A stretch of 64,000 nt of DNA from Limnephilus marmoratus (Eukaryota; Arthropoda; Insecta; Trichoptera; Limnephilidae): assembly GCA_917880885.1 (NCBI GenBank), contig OU862927.1, positions 18,989,450-19,053,449 on the forward strand. Direction: 5' to 3'. Numbering within the stretch: the stretch's first letter is position 1; each line of letters starts with the position of its first letter. Positions 32,738 to 44,329 of this stretch are shown in pieces. The notes beneath the pieces are model-generated. The model was not told the origin of the DNA. It worked only from the letters and a program-made list of their open reading frames with translations, and made no database searches. The position numbers were made by a program, and so were the translations under genes.

Positions 32738-33165
32738 AATAACTCCACACCCTCAGAAGGCCTTGAGGAAAATAATTTCCCTCAGGGCCCATGTCATCTT
32801 AGGGTATGCTGTGTGGAGTGTATTTTTAAGGAAAAGGAAGAGAGGAAGTTCCGAGAAGGAAAAAGTCGGTAAGAATCTGGGGGTCAGAAGTATGATGCCT
32901 TCCCTCCAACAGCGGTGCAAGAGGTTGGATCGAGAGAGTCCGGCTGGAGGGGTCAAAACGCCTTCCTCATCCAGTCTCTGTCGATCCGGCTCGCCTCGCA
33001 AAACGCCTGGACAAACCTCACTCCATGAACACGAGCACTTCTGCTAAGTCACCAAACGTAGCGAACCATTTGGGGTGACATATAGCAGAGGTGTCGGTTG
33101 TCAAATAAATGGTACCCGGAGCGGCGGTACCATATCCGCCATCCAAATTGAAATATCCTGTTAGG
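32738..33165 (-). mobile_element. LT repeat, long copy, minus orientation
   Basis: The inverted LINE-like tail (CTCCACACCCTCAGAAGGCC, TTTCCCTCAGGGCCCATGTC, GCTGTGTGGAG) is followed by the LT body (GAATCTGGGGGTCAG, GATCGAGAGAGTCC, ACGAGCACTTCTGCTAAGTC, CGTAGCGAACCATTTGGGGT, GCGGCGGTACC). The body has no reading frame shared by the copies. Confidence 0.75.
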
Positions 33166-34635
33166 TCTTAAATATAAATTATTATTAGCTATCGATAGTA
33201 CATATTATGGTAGTCAAGCAAATACCAGTAGGTAGGTAGGTACTTAAAATATTTATTTTGAATTTAATGAAATAGTTATGTTAATGTATCATCCCATGAT
33301 ACATTTAGATTATTCTTGCAAAGCACTAAGAAAAATGTAGAAATAAGACGACGTACGTGTTGAGGTCATTTTTTTTGGCACCGGACCCTAATGTGACGGG
33401 AAAACGAAACAAATTAAAATATATTGCAGTATTGGTATGACTATAAACTTGGAATGGAATTGGCTAGGTCTAGTAACTATATCTGAATAGCCAGGTACTT
33501 CCACTGCCCCTCACTAACTACATTCAACATAGACATCCAAATTCAATAGACCAGAAGATACAGATGAGGGGTAAAACCAAACTATGGGAGAGAAAGAGGG
33601 GAAAGATGACTGTGATTCGTTAAAAAATCAATCTGACAGTATATAGGCATCTTGCATTATAATATCACCATTTAGTTCTTAAAAGCAAAATCTGCTTTGA
33701 ATGAATAGACCTTTTTACATGGGAGCGCGAATTGCTTGCCACGTTAAAAACATATTTGCGAAGGCCAAATGCTCGCCCCGAAAAGGTTCGCCCCTATTCA
33801 CATAGGAATATTTTGTTGCCGTATTTAGTTAAGACACTTTTACAAATGTTTCATAATTTACTTATCCCTGTAACCAGCGACGAGCTCACTGGAGAAACGC
33901 CCACATTCGCTACGTTCTAGGTAGGTGTATGGCACAAGCTCTCATATATTGCCCTGTTATTTGGTAAAATGTATGGATGTTAGCTCTACGCTGGTCAGGA
34001 CAAGAATGATGACGTCACATTTTTTTTGATTCAAGCGAGGCTTTCGTAAGCCCAGCTGGCTCTAAGGAGGAGCTCTAGCCGGCTCCATGGGGAGGGGGAA
34101 ATAATACATACAATATCTTAGGGCAGATCCAGATATATTCATATGTCCGTGACATTCAACCTTTAAACCTTATTATAAAAAATACATAGGCCAAAGTTCT
34201 ACTGGCTTTGCGAAAACTGAACTTTAAACAACTCTTAACAAAAGTGTTTTAGACTCCCGGTACCGGCTAGTGGTACTTTGACGTCGTGAATACATAAAAA
34301 AACTAATCAATGATGTTATTTAACTGGTAAGTCCAAATAACGTAACAAGGGTCTTCTTGCATCAGGGATGAAAATCTCTAATTAAAAAATACAAAGACTT
34401 CATTTCCTCTGCGCCAGAGTGTTCATATTGTTAGCTCTAATAACTTTATTGTTCTGCAAAACTAGGTAAAGCGCATTTTCTATCAGAGAACAGTAAAAAA
34501 TCATCAAAGAGCTACGATTTTATTTTTTCTGAAATTGAATACAAACGAAAAGGAATTATATTCTTTGAAAAGTGCTTTGAAAGGTTTGAAAGTAAATAAT
34601 ATTACTTTTCTTCTGCATTTGAGTATATGTATACA
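33166..34635. other. intergenic DNA with a SINE-A scrap
   Basis: TATCTGAATAGCCAGGTACTTCC at 33480-33503 is a SINE-A fragment. A palindromic GAGCTCTAGCCGGCTCCATGG lies near 34070. No gene is seen. Confidence 0.4.
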
Positions 34636-34699
34636 TAAGGGAACGTACCCGTACTACGTGACACGTTTAGGGGGGGCGGGGGGTCTTCAAAATGTCACA

Positions 34700-35500
34700 C
34701 TTTTTTTTTTTTTTACAGTGAATACCGCACAAGAATCTCAACTGCTCCCGTCTGGAGCCAGTGAGACTATGGCATCCCCAATTGGGGTATGTTGTGAGGC
34801 TGAAGGTAGTGGGGAGGGGAAGGAGGTGGGGAAGAGGAAGGTTGGGAAGTACCTTGCTATTCAGATCTGGTCACCAAACACGGCTAAAGCCATTTTCAAG
34901 CAACGTTTCAATTCTGAATGGTGGTCTTACACCAGGGCGAAACTGATAGTATCTTCCACTCTGGAACATGCCGCAAATGTACTATATACAGGGGGTAAAG
35001 TGCATTAACTTCGGCAGGTCATTCTAAATGATAGTACAAGTAAAAAAGATAAATAACTTTTTTCGAAATTCCAACTTTTAGAAGTAGTTTTGAGGTAAAA
35101 AGGTAAAATTAGTCCGGCGTGTGCGGCCAGATTTATTATTTTCCGCTGTTACGATACGGGCCAATCACAACAGAGTCGGGCGCCCGGCAGCCTCTCAGCA
35201 AGTAACATCGTACCTCACACTAAGGATTTTTAGTAGGTACGTCTTTTTGTATGGGAAAAAAAATGTTGGAATTTCGGAAAAAGTTGTTAATCTTTTTTAC
35301 TTCTACCATCATGTAGAATCACCTCCCGAAGTTAATGCACTTTACCCCCGGACACCCTGTATTATTTTAAAATGAATTAATTGTGAAATAACACAAATTA
35401 ATCAAATAAAATTTATTTGCGCTTGCCGGGTTTGAACCCGCGACCTCCGGATTGTGAGTCAAGAGTTTTACCCACTGGACTACGGAGGTCGTCGCTACGC
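34700..35500 (-). mobile_element. SINE-A split by a mariner-like MITE
   Basis: The inverted tail starts after a T run at about 34700. The body continues to ATGCCGCAAATGTACTATA at 34988, then resumes at TATTATTTTAAAATGAATTA after the MITE and ends with the inverted tRNA head (CGGGTTTGAACCCGCGACCT, ACTGGACTACGG). The join reproduces the uninterrupted SINE-A sequence. Confidence 0.88.
34989..35359. mobile_element. mariner-like MITE, intact copy
   Basis: 371 bp with long inverted ends (CAGGGGGTAAAGTGCATTAA and the inverted TTAATGCACTTTACCCCCGG...CACCCTG), flanked by TA on each side. The left tip has lost the TGTCC present on the right. The interior (CCAATCACAACAGAGTCGGG) matches the copy at 587. 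Confidence 0.85.
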
Positions 35501-35798
35501 TTGGTACAAATGAGCGGCGGCGGGCTTAGGTTTTTGGTCACCTGGAGGGGGGGGGGGGGGTTAAAAATTGCAAAAAGTTGGTCACGTAGTATGGGTACGT
35601 TCCCTAACTTAGTAGCATTATTTATAATTTAAAAAATAATCTATCTAGGAGTATATATCTATCTTCTATTTAACTATATAAATAAAAATGAATTGCCGAA
35701 ATGTAGGTAGGTACGCGCGTAACTTCCGAACGACTGCACCAAATTTGATAATTCTTTTTTTTTTGGGTTCATATTGTCAGGACAAGGTTTGTATAAAA

Positions 35799-36116
35799 CA
35801 TAGATTCTCAACTTTTTTTGCCCATCGCCCACTTTAAGAATATGTTTATTTCTAGCGCCCCCTAACTCGTGAATTGAATCCGAAACAGCAATTGTCGTCA
35901 AGATTATATTTACCGCAATGTGGGGGGGTGTAACGGGATACCATAACAAGGTTACACGAGCCACAACGCAATGGGATAGGGTGGGTTGGGATGGGTCTCC
36001 TACCACCCCCCCTGAAAGTCTGAAACGCCCCCCAATTTTCTCTTGGTCTTCTACCGCCCCCCTAAAGATCTGAATTGCCCCCAAGTGGGCGTTATCGCCC
36101 ACGTTGAGAACCTATG
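35799..36116. mobile_element. hAT-like MITE, 8-bp target duplication
   Basis: Ends CATAGATTCTCAAC and GTTGAGAACCTATG are inverted repeats, followed inward by GCCCACTTT and AAGTGGGC. GTATAAAA lies on both sides (35791-35798 and 36117-36124). The 318-bp interior is C-rich on the plus strand and non-coding. Its removal rejoins a GR-type repeat. Confidence 0.88.
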
Positions 36117-36525
36117 GTATAAAACTACTTATGAGCTCTGGCATTATGAAATTTGTATAAAAAAATTGCAATAGGTGGAACGCGAGCTGTTTAAAAACTG
36201 AATGTACCGGGACTGAATGTATGGAATGCGGGAGGGGGAGGGGAACTCGGGTAGGAAGTTCGAGGGAGGGGGGAGGGGAACTTGGAAGGGAAGAGGGGAA
36301 CTCGGGAGGGGGGTCGCAGGACGTGGGAAGGGGGGGAGTGGAGTGGGGAGAGGAAAGGTGAAGGAAGCGGAGTGGAAACGCGAGAGGGGAAGAGGACGCG
36401 GGAGAGGAATGCTGTGGGGGGGGGGGGAGGCGGAAGGGGAACGGGACGAATGGGAAAGGACACGCAGGGAGAAACAATTTCTTTATTAAATGGCATAGCA
36501 ACGCATGCCGGGTACCAGCTAGTTT
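36117..36525 (-). repeat. GR repeat with long homopurine tract
   Basis: GAGCTCTGGCATTATGAAAT is followed by GTGGAACGCGAGCTG and then about 240 bp (36226-36470) almost entirely of A and G, with many GGGGAGGGG runs, then CATAGCAACGCATGCCGGGT. Long ORFs read across the tract are low-complexity artefacts. Related copies are at 52290, 56096 and 60800. Confidence 0.75.
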
Positions 36526-36729
36526 TTTATAATTTAAAAAATGTCTATAAAAATAATATATTATATTGAAAACACACACTTGACGAGGAAAAGAAATGAA
36601 ATAAGGCTCGCCTTCAGAAAAAAAAACCCGCAGTCAAAAGTCACCGATATACGAAGTAATTAAGACATTTGGCGTATCACCTAGGAAATTAGTAGAAAAC
36701 ATAAACATTTAAATTTTTTAATTAGAATA

Positions 36730-37085
36730 AATCTCATTTGTGATAGCTTTTGAAGGTTATTCCCATCAATGTAATACATCATTGAAGCAGATGATAATTC
36801 TAAGAAATCTAATCGAAATATGAAAAAGAACAAGACAAAGAAAAATAACAAAGAGACGAATCCAGAATCTTCCATCTTACCGAGACGAACGCATCAACCA
36901 ATTCGGTCACCAAAAAAAGGTAATAGGGAAAAAATAATCGAATATGATATTGTTAATTTTGAATTTGAAATATGAGATTGAAAAAAATAAGAGATCTCAG
37001 TGTTCGAATTGGTTAAGGCAATCGTCCCGGTAAGGCGAGAGATCCTGGGTTCGAGTCCCAGTTGCAACCGTTAGCTTTTATTTTT
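36730..37085. repeat. SINE-B pieces in both orientations
   Basis: 36740-36880 is an inverted, decayed tail (CTTTTGAAGGTTATTCCCAT, GAACAAGACAAAG). 36990-37080 is a plus-strand tRNA-like head with GGGTTCGAGTCCCAGTTGC, a good B box. Confidence 0.65.
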
Positions 37086-38221
37086 CTGTGACGTCAGCAC
37101 TAAACATTCAATAATACCAACTTGAGAGTGTGTTTTAATGACACGATTAAAAATTGACTTTTTAATAATTTTTTTAAAACTCTATGTTTAATATTATTTA
37201 ATAAAACTTATATATCCAGAATAAGCGTTTATTGGTCTGTATGAGCATATTTATTTAAAGCCAAAATATTTTTCACTGGAGTTCCTTATTCTAATTCGTC
37301 GTAGCACATCGTAGCTGACGTAGCTCGTAGCATCTCAGTATCGTAGCGCCTTATCATCAGATTACCAGCTGCTACAAACCCGATGAACACGCTGAACGCA
37401 CCCATTACGTTTACCTAGATGGACTTGATGCTAATCGGGTGATTGAAGCAATTCAGGGCTCATTACTGGGGGGGAGTCTGCTTTATTTGATCTGAAAAGG
37501 AACCCGCAGCTCGGAATAGTGACGCTATTTAATTTTCATCAACCTGAGTTCTGCCTCGAGTACGCTTCCGCTGTTTGGAAGGTTAAAAGCGTGTGAACTC
37601 GAGTAAATTATTATATGAACTTTCCAGATATATCCCCTTCAATATAAATAGATTGTTTATATAATACGCGATTAATTTTGATACAATGAGGTGATCGCCG
37701 CAGCGCAATTACCGTGATTTCACAAGCTTTTCGGCCATATCAACGTTTTGTAATATCGGTATGTTCCGAAAAATGAAATAGTTAAGTCCTGCATCGTACA
37801 TACTCTAATTCAGTGACGAACCACCCGCGGTCCGCAAGCCTTTTCGTTGGGCCCGCTAAATAAAATATTTAAAAAAAATTTAAGTGAATTATATTCAATG
37901 TTTTCTGTTCTGTTTTGTAAGAGGTTTCCGAAAATCTTGTAAACAAAAGTGTTTCTTCAAAGTTTTTTATCAGGCGCTCAAAATATTAAGATTTTTCATA
38001 CATATTATTAAAAACAAAAAAAATTCGCGGTTTGAATAGGTGTAGAAAAAAATCACGTTCGCAGCACGGCGCTTTTTTGTTGGCATCTATGTTTAATGCA
38101 TTTTGAAGATTTCCTTTTTATAACATACAGAAAGTTTTCTCGACTAAATTTCCGAACGATAATCAAAATAGTCCTAAATTCGCGAGTAAGAAATTTTTAT
38201 TTATTTTTCTTCTTCTTACTA
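37086..38221. other. intergenic DNA, no gene seen
   Basis: CGTAGC/GTAGCTCGTAGC strings near 37300-37350 are slightly repetitive. No domain or transposon end is recognised. Confidence 0.4.
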
Positions 38222-38330
38222 CCTACTATACTACCTTCAGCCTCACAACATACCCCAATTAGGGATGCCAAAGTCTCACTGGCTTCAGACGGGAGCAGCT
38301 GAGACTCTTATGAGGTATTCATATATAAAA
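38222..38330 (+). mobile_element. SINE-A, 3' end only
   Basis: CCTTCAGCCTCACAACATAC, CCCCAATTAGGGATGCC and GAGGTATTCATAT plus an A-rich end; strongly 5'-truncated. Confidence 0.8.
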
Positions 38331-38429
38331 ATCAATACACCAAAAGTACACAAAACAACTTTTTTATTTTTTTTAATTTTTTTTGTACGACAGACAGGTA
38401 AGTCCAATTATGGTACAATTTTCTTACAA

Positions 38430-39015
38430 CTAACAATACATGTACATAATTTTTTGAAAACATGGTATAGTGATATTAAACACATCTATATCTGCTGGTA
38501 CGGCATTAAGCAATGCAATACCTCTTGTCATGTTATGTTGAGCCATGACATCTGTCCGACCCTGCGGTATGCAGAATAGGGTGTGGCTACGAGTTGACAG
38601 GAGATATGGACAATCGATAAGGTTTTTTAGTAACTTTAATTCAAATACCATGAGTTCGGCATTATGCCTGGTCGCCAGGCTTTGATAATTTGTCTCCTTT
38701 AGCAGATCCACGTGATGCATGAATTTCGGATATATTCCGTTTGATCGCATGTAAACATATCTTAGGAATTTTTTTTGAATTTGTTCAACCATATTTATGT
38801 ATTTATGTTGATAAGGTATCCAAACAGTACTAGCGTACTCCGGCTTGCTTCTGACCACTCCGTTGAACATGGCAGTCATTGCTTCTATGTTATTGAATTG
38901 TTTGCAAGTTCTAATTACAAAACCAAGAATTTTGGAGCAAGCTGAAGTAAGCTGCACTATATGATTTGAAAATGTCAGCCTAGGATCCAAGATCACCCCA
39001 AGATCCTTGATGATA
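38430..39015 (-). pseudogene. jockey-like LINE ORF2 C-terminus, best preserved frame
   Basis: A continuous frame of more than 188 codons reads from IIKDLGVILDPRLTFSNHIV through ACSKILGFVIRTCKQF, EYASTVWIPYQHKYI, NMVEQIQKKFLRYVYMR and a C-terminus ending near 38430. LGV.LD..L.F..HI and EY.S.VW are the conserved post-catalytic RT segments of jockey-group elements. The catalytic Asp-Asp box lies upstream and is missing, so this is a 5'-truncated insertion. Absence of internal stops suggests it is younger than its relatives at 17590 and 50515. Confidence 0.88.
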
Positions 39016-39834
39016 TTTACGCATACTTAATATTAAAATGTTGTAACTTTCGTGTCGTGAATGTCAGTTATTCAATCTAAACAAATTAACAACTCGTCAC
39101 TTCTTATCAAAGGCAACTCCATTATCTCAAATTCTTGACCAAACAACCAAACTCCAGGTCCTTGTTCCGGAAAGCCAGATAAATAAATTACGAATCGAGC
39201 CGACGCTGAGGTCGGGAATTAGGCCAGAATTTGCATTTTCGAGCAGAGCAAACAGAGGGATCTTTCGCAAAAGTTTAACCGGCGATGCGTCGCCAGATTC
39301 ACATCTAATATTTACTTTGAACGCGCCAGAGGGGAATTTATAATTTCAAGGCCTTTTTAAAAAGCCAGAAGCATTATTTATTGAGAAACATTTGGAATAG
39401 TATACGTTTTGAAAGAGACTAGCCACAGTTTTGGGATCATCACAAGGCGCCGTATTCGTGTTGCAATTTGAATACCAGTAATGTGAGCAATCAGCACTTC
39501 TTCATATTTCAGGGATTTATAGTAGAGATTAGATACCATAATATCATCTCCCGTATACAGCTGCATGCATTCATTTTGATGTTTATTATTTTTTCAGTTG
39601 AATTTCTCATGTTTTTCATGCTTTTTAATTTTTTAATTTTATTTATGTGTTGTTATTTAACTTTAACTTATTATCTGTCTAATTTCTTTTGTTATTTCAA
39701 AATATGGAATGTATTGCATTGCACTACCCCGGCGTACATCCTAGAATAAACTGATGTTATTATTTATTTTAATTTTTTAAACTTTGTGAGTAAAATCTCA
39801 AATTATAATATTTAATTAAATGAAGACAATATTA
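39016..39834. other. intergenic DNA, no gene seen
   Basis: Short ORFs only. 39590-39700 is T-rich. No transposon end recognised apart from the LINE truncation point at about 39015. Confidence 0.4.
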
Positions 39835-40078
39835 GCGAAACTCAATCGAAAATCTGGAGACAGAAAAATCAGAAAAAGATTGGGACTGGGACTCGAACCC
39901 AGGACCCTTTGCTTACATGAAGATAATGTATGTAGTTTTTAGTCGAAGTATGATACAGTTAGTTTGATATTGTTAAAATGAAGATAATGTTGGTAGTTCT
40001 TAGTCGAAGTATGATACAGTTAAAAGTGACCGAATTTGGTATGGGTTCCGTAGCTCAATTGGTAGAGCACTTGCCTTC
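39835..40078. repeat. SINE-B-like pieces with duplicated leader
   Basis: An inverted B box (GGGACTCGAACCCAGGACCC) lies at 39890. GAAGATAATGT and TTAGTCGAAGTATGATACAGTTA are directly repeated at 39918-39968 and 39978-40022, and recur at 41168. GGTTCCGTAGCTCAATTGGTA at 40042 is a tRNA-like A-box region that stops abruptly. Confidence 0.6.
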
Positions 40079-40835
40079 ATTTAATTAAATATTATATTGT
40101 ATATTAAAATTCAATGTAATATTTACGATAACTTCATAAATTAACCAATAATCACAAGAACCTCAAACTTATTTGGAAGATACCCAACTCAACTTAAGTT
40201 GTATTAATATTGGAAACTAAGAGATACAACAATCTTACATTATATGAAACGGTAAATGGTACTAAAATACCTAAATTATGTGACATACAAAATCATGAAA
40301 GTAGAAGATGATAAATATTTGCAAAATCACTTCAAAATTGCTCACAAACAAACCGAAAAAACTCAAGGGCTAATAAAGCTTATCGCCTAACCGAACTTTC
40401 TGAAGATTTGCTTGACATTTCCTTTTACTTTTCTCCGGGAACGAAGATAAAAAAATCGATATATTCTCTTGTAATTTCATGACAGGAATTTTCCACCCCA
40501 ATTTCTTATGCAGACTAAGCCTTGTTCAGTGTTCACTGATTAATAATAAAACCACCCTTTAGGATCGATGCTACCCCCTGCTACCCTCCCAACTGTGAAT
40601 TTTCCTGTTGAGTTAATTCTGCTTTGACCACTAAGGTTTGGAAGTAGCGAAACGAAAATAAAGGTCGGTACTTTGAATTCGCTAATAAATACATTCAATG
40701 AGCTGCTGGCTAAATGGGGAGGAAATGGTGTACAAATTATGCACTAATTGTTAAATACACATGTTTGTGGTAACAGCGTGCAAAGTCATTATTAGGTCAT
40801 TCTAAAACCTGGTATTTCGTTCGTTTATTGAAAAT
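40079..40835. other. intergenic DNA with a segment repeated at 45205
   Basis: 40100-40230 (ACCTCAAACTTATTTGGAAG, ACTTAAGTTGTATTAATATTGG, AACTAAGAGATAC) resembles 45205-45335 in the same order and orientation with moderate divergence. No gene is seen. Confidence 0.45.
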
Positions 40836-40837
40836 AT

Positions 40838-41040
40838 GGACCGGTCAGTGATTGAGTGGGCATAGCGCTTGGGTCCCACCTGGGCGTCGCGTGTTCGATT
40901 CCTCGGCTGGCTAAGTCCTCCATCACAACACAAGCAACATTTTCGGCTTTCTGTGGTGGTAGTAGGAGATTTTCAAACATTGTTGGGTTATTCGTAACCC
41001 GGGAATGTTTGTCTTTCTTTAAAAATAAAAAAAAGTGCAA
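40838..41040 (+). mobile_element. SINE-C
   Basis: A tRNA-like head with TGATTGAGTGGGCATAGCGC and B box GTGTTCGATTCCTCGGCTGG, a body with AAGTCCTCCATCACAACACA and GTTATTCGTAACCCGGGAAT, and an A-rich tail. The same family appears inverted at 54480-54660, where the body is diverged. Confidence 0.8.
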
Positions 41041-41159
41041 ATGGTATGAGCAAATTGCGTGAATCACCCTTTTCTGTGATGATTGTGTCAAAGCCATATT
41101 TTTTGTTTTGTTTTTGATGGTGAAGAATGATTATTTATTGACTCCAATTAATCTTTTAG

Positions 41160-41350
41160 TGACTGCGTATGAAGATCATGTTGGGAGTTCTTAGTCGAAG
41201 TGCGATAAAGTTAAATATGACCGAAGTGGATATAGTCCCATAACTCAGAGGTAGAGCATCGCCCCGGCAAGGCTAGGGTGCTGGGTTTAATTTCTAGGTG
41301 TGACCGTATCTTTTTCTGATTTTTCTCTTTCAAATTTTCGATTGAGAGTC
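41160..41350 (+). mobile_element. SINE-B-like copy
   Basis: Leader GAAGATCATGTTGGGAGTTC, tRNA-like CCATAACTCAGAGGTAGAGC with a decayed B box (GGGTTTAATTTCTAGG), then GACCGTATCTTTTTCTGATT and a TTCAAATTTTCGATTGAGA tail. Confidence 0.65.
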
Positions 41351-41384
41351 GCTTATATTGTCTTCAGTGATTAAAAAAAATACT

Positions 41385-42010
41385 AATTACTTTACTACGT
41401 TCAAAATTATCAATTACCTCAGAACAATCAAATTAATTCTCATCATCCAATGGTTAAACAAAATACTCATTACCTTAGTACATTTAAATTAATTCTTATT
41501 ACCCAACGACTAAACAAAAGAGGTTAGTTGGTTAGTTTTTACTTGGGTACTACATTCAAATTAATTCTCATTATCCAATGGCTAAACAAAATACTCATTA
41601 CCTTAGTACATTCAAATTAATTCTCATTATCCAATGGCTAAACAAAATACTCATTACCTTAGTACATTCAAATTAATTCTCATTATCCAATGGCTAAACA
41701 AAATACTCATTACCTTAGTACATTCAAATTAATTCTCATTATCCAATGGCTAAACAAAATACTCATTACCTTAGTACATTCAAATTAATTCTCATTATCC
41801 AATGGCTAAACAAAATACTCATTACCTTAGTACATTCAAATTAATTCTCATTATCCAATGGCTAAACAAAATACTCATCATCTTAGTACATTCAAATTAA
41901 TTCTCATTATCCAATGGCTAAACAAAATACTCATTACCTTACTACATTCAAATTAATTCTCACTACCCAACGATTCAACAAAATACTCATTACCTCGCTA
42001 CAATCAAATT
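41385..42010. repeat. 56-bp minisatellite array
   Basis: About eleven units of CATTCAAATTAATTCTCATT plus ATCCAATGGCTAAACAAAAT plus ACTCATTACCTTAGTA (56 bp). The middle units are nearly identical and the edge units diverged, the pattern produced by unequal exchange. Two further decayed units occur at 42630-42715. Confidence 0.92.
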
Positions 42011-42311
42011 AACCCGTTTGTTTGCTTGGTTCAATATAATCGCACCTAACAATCCGGAAGCCTCGATTTAGCATGTAAATTCAGAAACTGTCACTTTGGA
42101 TCGCGATTGTAAAATATCTATGCAAGATAGCTTTCATATTTCAAAGGAAATAAGAAGCATTATTTCGTTCTCTCGGTTAAAAGAAAAATACATATGTTTG
42201 CATGAGAGGAAGATAGATATATAGCTTTTAAAATGAAAGGTCGCTCGGGACGTTTGTGGTCTTATGAAAGTAAGTATAACGCAATTACGTGTTTTGGGAT
42301 GTATTTTTTTT

Positions 42312-42625
42312 ACATGAGCTCCACACAGGAGGCCCTGAGGAAAATAATTTCCCTCAGGGCCTATGTCATCTTTGGGGATGCTGTGTGGAGGGTTTTTTAA
42401 GGAAAGGAAGGATAGGAGAGTTCTGGAAAGGAAAAGGCTTTAACGGGTTGGTAGGAATCTGGGGTTAATCCAAGACCTAGACAAACCTCACCCCATGAAC
42501 CCGGGCACCCCTGCTAAATCACCAAACGTAGCGAACCACTTGGGGTGACCTGTAACAGAGGTGTTAGTTATCCAATTAAGGTTCCCGGGGCGGCGGTACC
42601 CATTCCCGCCTCCCAAATTGCAAAC
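42312..42625 (-). mobile_element. LT repeat, minus orientation
   Basis: Starts at the inverted LINE-like tail (GAGCTCCACACAGGAGGCCC, AATTTCCCTCAGGGCCTATG) and runs through GAATCTGGGGTTAATCC, CCGGGCACCCCTGCTAAATC, GTAGCGAACCACTTGGGGTG to CGGGGCGGCGGTACC. Its outer end lies a few bases from resumed 56-bp minisatellite units. Confidence 0.8.
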
Positions 42626-42629
42626 AAGT

Positions 42630-42715
42630 AGACGGTTTAATTCTTATTACCTAATGACTAAACAAAATACTTCTTACCTTACAACATTCATTACCCAATG
42701 GCTAAACAAAATAAT
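42630..42715. repeat. detached units of the 56-bp minisatellite
   Basis: TTAATTCTTATTACCTAATG followed by ACTAAACAAAATACTTCTTACC and a second partial unit CATTACCCAATGGCTAAACA match the array at 41385-42010. Confidence 0.8.
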
Positions 42716-44329
42716 AAATATTCTCGGAACAACACACGTCGTGTATCTGTGCGATCTTGTGAAATTGTCGGGAATATAAAACTCAAATGTTAGTGCTTCA
42801 TCCGGAATACAGATATGGTCGTTCAGAAGGTTATGTGCAGTTATCAGCAGAGCTTTTTTCCTTCTAGCGATGTGGCTATTAATATCCAGCCCGCCAGACA
42901 GAAAGGTTGAGCGAGGGATGTAGCATGATTAATACCAGAAGAATAATATCTGATGTCTCTAAGACATATGTCAATATCTCGAAATCTTTGCCTTACCTAT
43001 GTTACTTGTTTCAAAAAAATAATTAACTAACTCCGTTTTTAAAAAAAAGGCTTCCACACATGCAGTAATACTTCTATCTAAATACAATCCAGCTTTGATT
43101 CACGTAATTTTTTTCCCTGGCACTAACGACTATTTGCGGAGCGGAAATTAGAAATACCAAAGCAAAAAGCTACTATGCAATTCAGAAACTTATTTCCTAT
43201 GGATGAGTATGAAGTGAGGTAACCTAACCTAACATAACACTGTGCTAGGCCAGAGACGTGAGCGCGTATCAAAAGTTGCAGGCTTTGTTTCACATAACTT
43301 CACTTTACATTTTGCAAATATCGTATGAACATTCCTGTCAAATTCTATTCAAAATTTGGAGGGCAGTATTTACATGGAATTAAAACAATTTCGGTTTTAA
43401 AAGTAGTATCGCTCTCCCGGCTTTGGTTTGATTTACCAATGATTCTTGAACTCCTTCCGCTTTTCGTAATGAGACTCACTCATCGTCAAAATTAATTTAA
43501 TATTCTCCAAAAAGAAACAAATACCTATCCAATTTTTATTAGAACAATACGCCACTTGTATCACATTTTAAAAAAAAATCCAATTAAGGCAAATATTCTA
43601 AGACATTCTGTATTATTATTTTTTTTAATCCAATTTTTGTAACCCTGGCGATTTTTTGAAAATTTCAATCCGAAAAATCAGACCATTTTTTATAAACCGG
43701 AAAGACGGGACATAATTTTATAGGTGCGAAAAAACGATAATTACATAGCCGAAAATCATTTAAAAAAAAGAACGTTTTCCAGAAGAAAGGGCACAGGAGA
43801 TATTTTTTCCTCGATCCATCTTATTGTTCATAAATCATTATAATGTACAACGTCTATATTACTAAATCCAATGTAATATACTTGTAAATTATAATAATAA
43901 TAAGAATATTATAAAATTTGATTTTGCTAAAATTAGCACCACAACCATTATACCTCTAAAACACGTACGGACAACATTAAATGTACGGAGTTCTCTTCAT
44001 TACTTCTGTCAAAAAGTCAAACCAAATGATAAGTTCGCAGAGAACAAACAATAAATCTAGTGAACGTTAAATGTCAAATTCAAAACATTCGCCTGAAATC
44101 AAAGTGATGCCATATAAAAAAAAATAAAAAAAAGTGTGGAATTTTACAAAATTAATTGGAACATTTTCGGAGACGGGACATTTTCATGTAATGACGTCAC
44201 GAGACCAAATAATGGATTTATTTATTTAAAAAAAAAAAACTGTACATCTCTAAAAAAATTTTAGTAACATTTTCGTAGTCTTAGTAAAAAAATCTATCTA
44301 CACGATTTTTTCCAAATCGTTATGAAATC
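42716..44329. other. AT-rich intergenic DNA, no gene seen
   Basis: AGGTAACCTAACCTAACATAAC at 43216 is too short to be a telomeric array. No ORF over 100 codons, no transposon ends. Confidence 0.45.

Larger units (their letters stand above)
34639..35604. mobile_element. Harbinger-like MITE carrying a nested SINE-A and mariner-like MITE
   Basis: Ends GGGAACGTACCCGTACTACG and the inverted CGTAGTATGGGTACGTTCCC are near-perfect 24-bp inverted repeats. TAA flanks both (34636-34638 and 35605-35607). G-runs are present in both subterminal regions. Removing the nested insertions leaves an element of only about 200 bp. Confidence 0.8.

Noticed and set aside
36112..36579. Long overlapping ORFs on both strands (up to 155 codons) rich in Pro/Ser or Gly/Arg/Glu
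   Set aside because: They are translations of the homopurine tract of a GR repeat; all frames stay open because the tract lacks stop triplets.
41385..42010. CRISPR-like array of regularly spaced repeats
   Set aside because: The 56-bp units are contiguous with no unique spacers, and the genome is eukaryotic.
43216..43238. Telomere-like AACCTAACCTAAC string
   Set aside because: Only two to three units in unique DNA; too short to be a telomeric array.
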